DNA from: Azonexus hydrophilus
Lineage (GTDB): Bacteria > Pseudomonadota > Gammaproteobacteria > Burkholderiales > Rhodocyclaceae
Direction: 5' to 3'
Assembly (NCBI RefSeq): GCF_001956855.1
Contig: NZ_MTHD01000001.1
Location: 744,001-808,000 of the forward strand
DNA: 64,000 bases
Made by a program: the position numbers and the translations under genes
The notes under the pieces: generated by a model
The model's database searches: none
What the model was told of the DNA's origin: nothing
The model's input: the letters and a program-made list of their open reading frames with translations, nothing else
Shown: one piece after another, positions 57,488 through 64,000 of the stretch
Layout of the letters: the number at the start of each line of letters is the position of its first letter
Position numbering within the stretch: position 1 is the stretch's first letter

Positions 57488-59929
57488 ATGTTCCAAGCTT
57501 CCTGCTATCACTGTGGTCTGCCAATTCCTGAAGAAGTCGATCTGCCGGTTGTCGTCAATGGCGAGCAGCGGGCAATGTGTTGCTATGGCTGTCAGGCAGT
57601 GGCGCAGTCCATCGTGGATAACGGCCTGGAAGACTACTACCGCAGTCGTGATGCCCTACCGGAGTCGCCGCGCGAAGCCATGCCGGCGATCCTGGAACAG
57701 ATGGCATTGTTCGATCATGCCGATTTCCAGAAGAGTTTCGTCAAGGATCTGGGCGAGAACGAGCGCGAAGCTTCGCTGTTGCTCGAGGGAATCACCTGTG
57801 CTGCCTGCATCTGGCTGAACGAGCAGCACATCGGCAAGTTGCCGGGGGTGACCGCGGTAGACATCAACTATGCATCGCGCCGTGCCCGTGTCCGCTGGGA
57901 CGAGTCGCGCATCAAGCTGTCCGATATTCTGCGCGCCGTGGCGGCGATCGGCTACCGGGCCTATCCCTACGATGCAGCGAAGAACGAGGAAATTTCCCGC
58001 AAGGAGCGACGTGGCGCAATGTGGCGCTTGTGGGTGGCGGGTTTCGGGATGATGCAGGTGATGATGTACGCCTATCCGGTGTACATTGCCGACGGCGACA
58101 TGACGGCGGACATCGAGTTGCTGATGCGCTGGGCGAGCCTGATTCTGACGCTGCCTGTCGTGTTTTATTCTTCCGCACCGTTTTTCCGCAATGCCTGGCG
58201 TGATCTCAAGCTGCGCCGGGTCGGCATGGACGTGCCGGTGGCGCTGGGGGTCGGTGTGGCATTTGCCGCCAGTTGCTGGGCGACGCTAATCCAGGGAGGC
58301 GAGGTCTATTTCGACTCCGTGACCATGTTCGTTTTCTTCCTGCTGGGCGGACGCTATCTGGAAATGACAGCGCGCCAGAAGGCACTCAGCGTCACCGAGG
58401 CGTTGACCAAGTTGCTGCCGGCTTTCGCGCAAAAACTGCCGAATTTTCCGGTCGACCGCGAAACCGAGCAAAAAGTGGTCGCTGATCTGAACGTGGGCGA
58501 CTACGTTCTGGTTCGGCCTGGTGATATCGTCCCGGCGGATGGGCGGGTTATCGAAGGTGTCAGTTGTGCCAACGAGGCGCTGCTCACCGGCGAAAGCCTG
58601 CCGGTACCGAAGCAGCCGGGAGATCCGGTGACCGGCGGTTCGATCAACGCGGAGAGCCCGCTGGTGGTTCAGGTCGAAAAGGTCGGGCAGGGCACGCGCC
58701 TGTCGGCGATCATCGAATTGATGGAGCGGGCTTCGCTGGAGAAGCCGCGGATCGTCGAAATGGCGGACCGGATTGCCAGTTATTTTGTCGCCTCGCTGCT
58801 TGTTGTTGCCGCCTTGACGGCAATCGGCTGGTATTTCGTCGATCCCTCGCGGGCGCTATGGATTACCGTCTCCGTGCTGGTCGTGACCTGTCCATGTGCG
58901 CTGTCGCTGGCGACGCCGATTGCCTTGACCGTTGCCGCCGGGTCGCTGGCGCGCGACGGTTTGCTGGTGACGCGCGGGCATGCCATTGAAACCCTGGCCC
59001 GGGCAACGCATTTTGTTTTCGACAAGACCGGTACGCTGACGACGGGGCAGATGCGCCTGCAGGACGTTCGGCCCCTGGGGGGCATGTCGCGGGACGATTG
59101 TCTGAACCTGGCTGCCGCATTGGAACAGGCTTCGGAACATCCGCTGGCCATGGCGCTGCGCCATGCGGCACCAGGCGATGCGCGTTTCCAGGCAGTCGAC
59201 TCGCTCAGTGAGCCGGGGCAGGGGATCGAGGCGGAGATCAGCGGGCAGCGTTATCGTATCGGTCGTCCGCATTATGCCTTGGCACTGAGTGGCACTGTCT
59301 TGCCGGATTCTGCGGTCGACTGGCTGGAAAGCGGCGATACCGTGGTCTTGCTGGCCGATGCGCAGGGGGCGCTGGCGCTGTTCCGCATCGGTGATCAATT
59401 GCGGCCGGAGGCCAAAGGCCTGGTTGACGAGTTGCAGAAGGCCGGCAAGCACGTGGTGTTGCTGACCGGCGATGCGCCGGCGGTGGCTGCTCGGGTGGCC
59501 GCCGAGTTGGGTATTGTCGATGTCCGGGCTGGCGTAACGCCGGCCGGCAAATACGCGTGTGTGACCGGCTTGCAGTCCGAAGGTGCCGTCGTGGCCATGG
59601 TTGGTGACGGCGTCAACGACGCGCCGGTGCTCGCCCAGGCCCAGGTGTCCGTGGCGATGGGGAGCGGTGCTCAGTTGGCCCGCACGCAGTCGGATTTCGT
59701 GCTGTTGTCGGAAAACCTCGGGCATCTGCACAAGGGCTTGGGGCGGGCAGGGTTCAGCCTAGTCGTCATCCGCCAGAACCTGTGGTGGTCTTTCGCCTAC
59801 AATATTGTCGCTCTGCCGGCAGCGATTGCCGGATACGTCACGCCCTGGATGGCCGGCATCGGCATGTCCCTGAGTTCCGTGCTGGTCGTTGTCAATTCAC
59901 TGCGTATTCAGCGTCTGGAGAATGATTGA
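57488..59929 (+). CDS. ccoI: Copper-transporting P-type ATPase CcoI (FixI) of cbb3 oxidase maturation
   Basis: An 813-residue P1B-type ATPase that supplies copper for the CuB site of cytochrome cbb3 oxidase. The N-terminus has CYHCGLPIP and CCYGCQ, then a heavy-metal domain with ITCAACIW. The membrane CPC motif TCPCALSLA, phosphorylation loop DKTGTLTTG, HPLA and MVGDGVNDAPVLAQA are intact. The start has no visible ribosome-binding site, because a terminator hairpin fills the region before it; the next Met would remove the first Cys motif. ccoS overlaps its stop. A repeat copy lies at 59311-59320. Confidence 0.93.
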   Translation: MFQASCYHCGLPIPEEVDLPVVVNGEQRAMCCYGCQAVAQSIVDNGLEDYYRSRDALPESPREAMPAILEQMALFDHADFQKSFVKDLGENEREASLLLEGITCAACIWLNEQHIGKLPGVTAVDINYASRRARVRWDESRIKLSDILRAVAAIGYRAYPYDAAKNEEISRKERRGAMWRLWVAGFGMMQVMMYAYPVYIADGDMTADIELLMRWASLILTLPVVFYSSAPFFRNAWRDLKLRRVGMDVPVALGVGVAFAASCWATLIQGGEVYFDSVTMFVFFLLGGRYLEMTARQKALSVTEALTKLLPAFAQKLPNFPVDRETEQKVVADLNVGDYVLVRPGDIVPADGRVIEGVSCANEALLTGESLPVPKQPGDPVTGGSINAESPLVVQVEKVGQGTRLSAIIELMERASLEKPRIVEMADRIASYFVASLLVVAALTAIGWYFVDPSRALWITVSVLVVTCPCALSLATPIALTVAAGSLARDGLLVTRGHAIETLARATHFVFDKTGTLTTGQMRLQDVRPLGGMSRDDCLNLAAALEQASEHPLAMALRHAAPGDARFQAVDSLSEPGQGIEAEISGQRYRIGRPHYALALSGTVLPDSAVDWLESGDTVVLLADAQGALALFRIGDQLRPEAKGLVDELQKAGKHVVLLTGDAPAVAARVAAELGIVDVRAGVTPAGKYACVTGLQSEGAVVAMVGDGVNDAPVLAQAQVSVAMGSGAQLARTQSDFVLLSENLGHLHKGLGRAGFSLVVIRQNLWWSFAYNIVALPAAIAGYVTPWMAGIGMSLSSVLVVVNSLRIQRLEND

Positions 59930-60120
59930 TGGAAAGTGTTTACCTGCTGGTGCCGATTTCTGTCCTTCTTGTTTTCGGGATTGCTGCCGCTTTCTGGTGG
60001 TCGGTGAAGAGCGGCCAATTCGATGATCTCGAAGGGCCTGGGTTCAAGGTCTTGATGGATGACGATGAGGCGCCTCAGGGCAAGATCGCTGAACAAGAAG
60101 AGAAATCCGGCAAGATTTGA
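59929..60120 (+). CDS. ccoS: cbb3 oxidase maturation protein CcoS
   Basis: A 63-residue protein: one N-terminal transmembrane helix (VYLLVPISVLLVFGIAAAFW), then the family motif SGQFDDLEGPGFKVLMDDD and a short charged tail. CcoS is needed for cofactor insertion into cbb3 oxidase. Its ATG overlaps the ccoI stop (TGATG); a TTG just before is an alternative. A terminator follows 87 bases later. Confidence 0.9.
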   Translation: MESVYLLVPISVLLVFGIAAAFWWSVKSGQFDDLEGPGFKVLMDDDEAPQGKIAEQEEKSGKI

Positions 60121-60207
60121 CCTGCGTCAACGCAGCGGGCGTTGGTCGCTGGCAATATCCGACCCCATGTGAGGCGAGTGCCTCGCGATGATTCTCTGTT
60201 GGGGTTG

Positions 60208-60234
60208 GGGTGCGTTGCGACGCACCCTTTTTTT
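60208..60234 (+). terminator. Intrinsic terminator after ccoIS
   Basis: GGGTGCGT-TGCG-ACGCACCC is a perfect eight-base-pair stem followed by seven T. It separates ccoIS from the ccoNOQP operon. Confidence 0.88.
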
Positions 60235-60507
60235 GTCTACCGTTTTCTGCTTTTTCTGGTTCCTGGTAGCAAGGGGCTGCGCATGACGATTACTTGTTGT
60301 TGGCGCACTTTTGCTGTTTTTGAAAATTCCGCCGAGGCCGGAAAACGCTTGTCTGGTGTAGGAATATCACCCATTCACACGCCAGATAGTCGGTACCTTG
60401 ATCTAGGTCAAAACGCCCCTCATCAACTAGAATACCATCCGCTTTTATGTGCCCCCTTGGGTTCAGGGAGGTGGGCATTCCGTTTTTCACTAACGAGAGG
60501 TGGGTTC
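60235..60507 (+). promoter_or_regulatory. ccoN promoter region
   Basis: A 273-base non-coding region between the ccoIS terminator and ccoN. The frame of ccoN is open through it, but the protein-like part starts only at 60508. It holds the FNR-type site, and TAGAAT (60428-60433) or TACCAT (60433-60438) as possible -10 elements. GAGAGGTGG just before 60508 is the ribosome-binding site. Confidence 0.55.
60398..60411 (+). promoter_or_regulatory. FNR/ANR-type binding site before ccoN
   Basis: TTGATCTAGGTCAA matches the FNR consensus TTGAT-N4-ATCAA at nine of ten positions. It is centred at 60404.5, about 30-36 bases before the candidate -10 elements, close to the class II activator position. Low-oxygen induction of cbb3 oxidase by FNR/ANR is well known. 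Confidence 0.75.
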
Positions 60508-61935
60508 ATGTCTGGAACACAAACCACATACAACGATAAGGTCGTACGGCAATTTGCCGTCATGACTGTCATCTGGGGCATCGTCGGCATGCTTGTCGGT
60601 GTCATCATTGCGGCACAACTGGTCTGGCCGGAGTTGAATATCGGTCCCTGGTTGACTTACGGGCGTCTGCGCCCGCTGCATACCAACGCGGTTATCTTTG
60701 CGTTTGGTGGCTGTGCGTTGTTTGCAACATCCTACTGGTGCGTTCAGCGTACCGGTCACACCCGCCTGTGGGGCGGCCCGCTGATTCCCTTTACTTTCTG
60801 GGGTTGGCAAATTGTCATTCTGCTGGCAGCCATTACTTTGCCGTTGGGTATCACCCAAGGTAAGGAATATGCCGAGCTGGAATGGCCGATCGACATTCTG
60901 ATCACCTTGGTCTGGGTGTCTTATGGTCTGGTCTTCTTCGGTACCATCGCCAAGCGTACGGTTTCCCATATTTATGTGGCCAACTGGTTCTTCGGCTCCA
61001 TGATCATTGCCGTCGCCCTGCTGCATCTGGTTAACAGCGCTGTCGTTCCGGTGTCGCTGACGCGTTCCTACTCGGCCTACTCCGGCGTTCAGGATGCAAT
61101 GATCCAGTGGTGGTACGGTCACAATGCCGTCGGTTTCTTCCTGACTGCAGGCTTCCTTGGCATGATGTACTACTTCGTGCCGAAGCAAGCTGGTCGTCCG
61201 GTCTATTCCTACCGACTGTCGGTTGTGCACTTCTGGGCACTGATCTTCACGTACATGTGGGCGGGTCCGCACCACTTGCACTACACCGCACTGCCTGACT
61301 GGACCCAGTCCGTCGGCATGATCTTCTCGCTGATCCTGCTGGCGCCGTCTTGGGGTGGCATGATCAACGGCATCATGACCCTGTCGGGTGCTTGGCACAA
61401 GCTGCGTGACGACCCGATCCTGAAGTTCCTGATCACCTCGCTGTCCTTCTACGGTATGTCGACCTTTGAAGGTCCGATGATGTCCATCAAGACCGTCAAT
61501 GCCCTGTCGCACTACACGGACTGGACCGTTGGTCACGTGCACTCCGGTGCTCTCGGCTGGGTGGCCATGGTTTCCATCGGTTCCATCTACTACCTGCTGC
61601 CGCGTCTGTTCGGCAAGAGCGAGATGTACAGCACCAAGCTGGTGACGACCCACTTCTGGATCGCAACCATCGGTACGGTTCTTTATATCGCTTCCATGTG
61701 GATCGCCGGTGTGATGCAGGGTCTGATGTGGCGTGCTGTCAATGCTGACGGTACCCTCGCGTACAGCTTCGTCGAATCGGTCAAGGGCTCCTATCCGTTC
61801 TGGGCGATCCGCTGGTTGGGTGGTGTGCTGTTCCTGAGCGGCATGCTGTTGATGGCCTACAACATGTTCAAGACCATGGCGGGCGGTAACACCAAGGATG
61901 CGCCGGTGATCGCTCCGGTTGCTCATCACGCCTGA
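60508..61935 (+). CDS. ccoN: Cytochrome cbb3 oxidase subunit I CcoN
   Basis: A 475-residue catalytic subunit with twelve helices that reduces oxygen to water at a heme b3-CuB site. Heme and copper ligands are visible in [27 protein letters not shown] (CuB His), [14 protein letters not shown] and [10 protein letters not shown]. The start at 60508 gives [10 protein letters not shown] and the usual length. It heads ccoNOQP, under the FNR-type site. Confidence 0.95.
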   Translation: MSGTQTTYNDKVVRQFAVMTVIWGIVGMLVGVIIAAQLVWPELNIGPWLTYGRLRPLHTNAVIFAFGGCALFATSYWCVQRTGHTRLWGGPLIPFTFWGWQIVILLAAITLPLGITQGKEYAELEWPIDILITLVWVSYGLVFFGTIAKRTVSHIYVANWFFGSMIIAVALLHLVNSAVVPVSLTRSYSAYSGVQDAMIQWWYGHNAVGFFLTAGFLGMMYYFVPKQAGRPVYSYRLSVVHFWALIFTYMWAGPHHLHYTALPDWTQSVGMIFSLILLAPSWGGMINGIMTLSGAWHKLRDDPILKFLITSLSFYGMSTFEGPMMSIKTVNALSHYTDWTVGHVHSGALGWVAMVSIGSIYYLLPRLFGKSEMYSTKLVTTHFWIATIGTVLYIASMWIAGVMQGLMWRAVNADGTLAYSFVESVKGSYPFWAIRWLGGVLFLSGMLLMAYNMFKTMAGGNTKDAPVIAPVAHHA

Positions 61936-61951
61936 TTAGGGAGAGAAAACA

Positions 61952-62587
61952 ATGCTTAAGCATGAGCAAATTGAGAAGAACGTAGGCCTGCTTTTCGTTC
62001 TGACCTTGTTTGTGGTTCTGTGGGGCGGGCTGCTTGAAATCGTGCCGCTCTTCTTCCAGAAATCCACCACAACGCCGGTCGAAGGCCTCAAGCCTTACAG
62101 TGCGGTTCAGCTCGCAGGTCGCGAAGTTTATCTGCGTGAGGGTTGTTACAACTGCCATTCGCAGATGGTCCGTCCGTTCCGTGCAGAAACCGAGCGCTAT
62201 GGTCACTATTCGGTTGCTGGTGAGTTCGTTTATGACCATCCGTTCCAGTGGGGCTCCAAGCGTACCGGCCCGGATCTGCATCGTGTTGGCGGCCGCTACT
62301 CTGACGAGTGGCAGCGTGCCCACCTGACGAATCCACGTGACGTCGTGCCGGAATCCAACATGCCTGCCTATCCTTTCCTGGCAAATACCAAGGCCAAGGA
62401 TTCGGTTGCTGCCGATATCGAAGCAAAGATGGGTGTGATGCGTGGCTACGCCAACCTTCGTGGCATCCCGACCTATTCCGACGAGGATATCAAGGGCGCC
62501 AAGGCTGCGATTGGTGACATGAGCGAAATGGATGTTCTGATCGCCTACCTCCAGGGTATGGGGACGGCACTGAGCTCGATGAAGTAA
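61952..62587 (+). CDS. ccoO: Cytochrome cbb3 oxidase subunit II CcoO
   Basis: A 211-residue monoheme cytochrome c subunit. One N-terminal membrane helix (about 10-32) is followed by the heme site [13 protein letters not shown]; the distal Met may be in SNMPAYPF. CcoO passes electrons to CcoN. It begins 16 bases after ccoN; ccoQ overlaps its stop (TAATG). Confidence 0.95.
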   Translation: MLKHEQIEKNVGLLFVLTLFVVLWGGLLEIVPLFFQKSTTTPVEGLKPYSAVQLAGREVYLREGCYNCHSQMVRPFRAETERYGHYSVAGEFVYDHPFQWGSKRTGPDLHRVGGRYSDEWQRAHLTNPRDVVPESNMPAYPFLANTKAKDSVAADIEAKMGVMRGYANLRGIPTYSDEDIKGAKAAIGDMSEMDVLIAYLQGMGTALSSMK

Positions 62588-62769
62588 TGGCCATGGACAT
62601 CAACGATCTGCGCTCCCTGATCACTGTTGCCGGTTTGCTTTGCTTCTTGGCAATCGTGTGGTGGGCCTACGGCAAGAGCAGCAAGAAGGGGTTCGAAGAA
62701 GCTGCCAACCTGCCGTTTGCAGAAGGTGATGATGATGGTGCGGCGTCCCGTACGTCGCACCCGCGCTGA
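62587..62769 (+). CDS. ccoQ: cbb3 oxidase subunit CcoQ
   Basis: A 60-residue protein with one membrane helix (LITVAGLLCFLAIVWWAYG) and a charged tail. CcoQ stabilises the oxidase complex. A second Met two codons on is a possible start. It is small but clearly placed between ccoO and ccoP. Confidence 0.88.
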   Translation: MAMDINDLRSLITVAGLLCFLAIVWWAYGKSSKKGFEEAANLPFAEGDDDGAASRTSHPR

Positions 62770-62784
62770 AATAAAGGAAAGCAA

Positions 62785-63678
62785 ATGAGCGATTTCGTTA
62801 GCGATTTTTGGAACCTGTACGTCATCGTGATCGTGCTTGCCAGTATTCTGGCTTGTGCGGTCCTCCTGATCGTCCAGGGCAAGGCAACCTTCACGCCGGG
62901 CAAGACCATGGGTCACGTCTGGGATGAAACCCTCGAGGAATACAACAATCCGATGCCCAAGTGGTGGAGTTGGATGTTTGTGATCACCGTGGTTTTTGCC
63001 CTCGTGTATCTGGCACTTTATCCGGGTCTCGGTAACTTCAAGGGTGTCCTGGGGTGGACCTCTGTCGGACAGCACACCGCAGAAGTGGCCAAGGTCGATG
63101 CTGCAGTCAAGCCGTTGTACGACAAGTACATGGCAATGGACCTCAAGGCGGTTGCCGGCGACAAGCAGGCAATGGAAATGGGCAAGCGTCTGTATTTGAC
63201 CTACTGCATGCAGTGTCATGGTGCTGATGCGCGTGGTGCGAAGGGCTTCCCGAACCTGACCGATGCTGATTGGCAGTGGGGTGGTGAGTCGGAGCAGATT
63301 GTCGAGACGATTTCGGCTGGCCGCATGGGTGTCATGCCCCCGCATGCTCAGCTTGGCGACGAGACGATCAAGGATCTGGCCAGCTACGTTCGCTCGCTGT
63401 CCGGTCTGCCGCACGACTCCGTTCGTGCCGGCAAGGGTCAGACTGCGTTCAACGAAGCAGGCTGTGTTGGTTGCCACGGTGTCGACGGTACCGGCATGCA
63501 GGCGCTTGGTGCTCCGAACCTGACCGATAAGGTCTGGTTGTACGGTTCTTCCGAAGCGACCATTGTCGAAACCATCACCAACGGCCGTCAGAACAAGATG
63601 CCGGCGTGGAAGGAATTCCTTGGCGATGCCAAGGTCCATCTGCTGGCTGCTTATGTGACGAGCCTGGGTGGCAAGTAA
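62785..63678 (+). CDS. ccoP: Cytochrome cbb3 oxidase subunit III CcoP, diheme cytochrome c
   Basis: A 297-residue subunit: an N-terminal region with two hydrophobic stretches (about 10-30 and 60-80) and the FixP_N-type segment TMGHVWDETLEEYNNPMPKWW, then two cytochrome c domains with heme sites CMQCH and CVGCH. It receives electrons from soluble cytochromes and passes them to CcoO. A GC-rich imperfect hairpin with a short T-rich tail lies at 63694-63722, perhaps a terminator. Confidence 0.95.
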   Translation: MSDFVSDFWNLYVIVIVLASILACAVLLIVQGKATFTPGKTMGHVWDETLEEYNNPMPKWWSWMFVITVVFALVYLALYPGLGNFKGVLGWTSVGQHTAEVAKVDAAVKPLYDKYMAMDLKAVAGDKQAMEMGKRLYLTYCMQCHGADARGAKGFPNLTDADWQWGGESEQIVETISAGRMGVMPPHAQLGDETIKDLASYVRSLSGLPHDSVRAGKGQTAFNEAGCVGCHGVDGTGMQALGAPNLTDKVWLYGSSEATIVETITNGRQNKMPAWKEFLGDAKVHLLAAYVTSLGGK

Positions 63679-63693
63679 GTAGGTAATTGAACG

Positions 63694-63722
63694 AGGGGGG
63701 GCTTTGGCCTCCCCTTGTTTTT
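63694..63722 (+). terminator. Possible terminator after ccoP
   Basis: A run of G pairs imperfectly with GCCTCCCC across TTTG and is followed by a T-rich end. One bulge is needed. It would separate ccoNOQP from ccoG. Confidence 0.55.
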
Positions 63723-63735
63723 CAGCGCATGCTGA

Positions 63736-63795
63736 TTTATCAAAATTGTGTTGTTTCCATGAAACAAAGCGTGGCATCAGCGCAATTTTGATAAA
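63736..63795 (+). promoter_or_regulatory. Nested inverted repeats before ccoG
   Basis: TTTATCAAAATTG (63736-63748) and its exact reverse complement (63783-63795) are 34 bases apart. Between them lies a second dyad, TTGTTTCCATGAAACAA (63751-63767), with seven-base arms. The outer 3' arm ends at the ccoG ribosome-binding region. It may be a protein operator pair or an RNA structure. Confidence 0.6.
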
Positions 63796-63805
63796 GAGAT
63801 ACCCC

Positions 63806-64000
63806 ATGAAATCCAACGAAGATCAAAGACAGGAAACACAGGGCGCCCAGGCGGCTGCAGTTTCTTTCTACGAAAAGCACAAGAAAATCTACGTTCGTGA
63901 CATTCAGGGGCGCTGGACTGCTTGGCGCTGGGCTTTCGTCTGGCTCACCCAGATTCTCTTCTATGGGGCGCCGTGGCTGGTATGGAACGATCGTCAAGCC
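63806..64000 (+). CDS. ccoG: Cytochrome c oxidase accessory protein CcoG, cut by window edge
   Basis: The first 65 residues are visible. They have the CcoG/FixG-type start: a polar leader, KKIYVRDIQGRWTAWRWAFVW and the beginning of the first membrane helix (LTQILFYGAPWL). CcoG proteins are membrane iron-sulfur proteins, implicated in copper handling for cbb3 oxidase. Its position after ccoNOQP supports this. The ferredoxin part lies outside the window. Confidence 0.85.
   Translation, partial: MKSNEDQRQETQGAQAAAVSFYEKHKKIYVRDIQGRWTAWRWAFVWLTQILFYGAPWLVWNDRQA

Noticed and set aside
60142..60507. Possible longer N-terminus for ccoN
   Set aside because: The frame is open, but this stretch contains the FNR-type site and a T-rich terminator. 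The family N-terminus and ribosome-binding site are at 60508.
60490..61929. A 479-codon minus-strand frame
   Set aside because: Antisense to ccoN; no start signals or domain.

Overview
The window reads as a high-GC betaproteobacterial chromosome, most likely Rhodocyclales (Dechloromonas/Azonexus-like). This is inferred from gene order (mlaFEDACB-yadGH-ibaG-murA-his-hinT-tatABC), short HisG, a cbb3 oxidase locus and the proteins themselves; no database search was possible. Coding density is high. There is no CRISPR array, rRNA, insertion sequence or prophage.

Layout. (1) 1-5.8 kb, minus strand: an MSHA-type pilus / type II secretion-like operon (secretin MshL, TPR protein, ATPase MshE, MshG, and a MshI/GspL-like gene cut by the left edge). 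(2) 5.95-12.6 kb, plus: the Mla phospholipid-transport operon, an ABC-2 exporter, ibaG and murA. (3) 12.8-13.1 kb: a cold-shock gene with its own terminator. (4) 13.2-22.8 kb: histidine biosynthesis (hisG, D, then B, H, A, F, I, E), with hisC inverted and a split chromate transporter inserted, followed by hinT and tatABC. (5) 22.8-31.8 kb: housekeeping genes (glutamine amidotransferase, DegS-like protease, Nif3-like protein, FimV-like protein, FAH-family hydrolase, MATE pump, sucCD, ornithine cyclodeaminase family).

(6) 31.9-44.5 kb is the most interesting part. A compact co-directional array carries a CHASE2 Ser/Thr kinase, PP2C phosphatase, FHA protein, CHASE2 adenylate cyclase, class II cAMP phosphodiesterase, a cyclic-nucleotide-binding/rhodanese fusion, a GAF-PilB/GspE-type ATPase and a GAF-HD-GYP protein. 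It ends next to a type IV pilin gene with a sigma54-like promoter. It looks like one circuit joining protein phosphorylation, cAMP and c-di-GMP to a pilus motor. (7) 44.6-48.9 kb: an AT-rich cassette (polytopic membrane protein, GtrA-like protein, UDP-galactopyranose-mutase-like flavoprotein) that may modify pilin or surface glycans.

(8) 49-55.2 kb, minus: murJ, a PEBP protein, lapG, lapD and a CYTH-CHAD protein. (9) 55.3-57.4 kb: two tRNA-Thr genes, a REC-GGDEF diguanylate cyclase and a short-chain dehydrogenase. (10) 57.5-64 kb: ccoI, ccoS, an FNR-type site, ccoNOQP and the start of ccoG, a micro-aerobic respiration locus with an elaborate inverted repeat before ccoG.

A dispersed 10-mer, TGCGGTC(G/A)AC, often with a T-run before it and A-tracts after it, recurs about 20 times across unrelated genes and two intergenic gaps, far above chance. 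Its layout recalls Pasteurellaceae uptake signal sequences.
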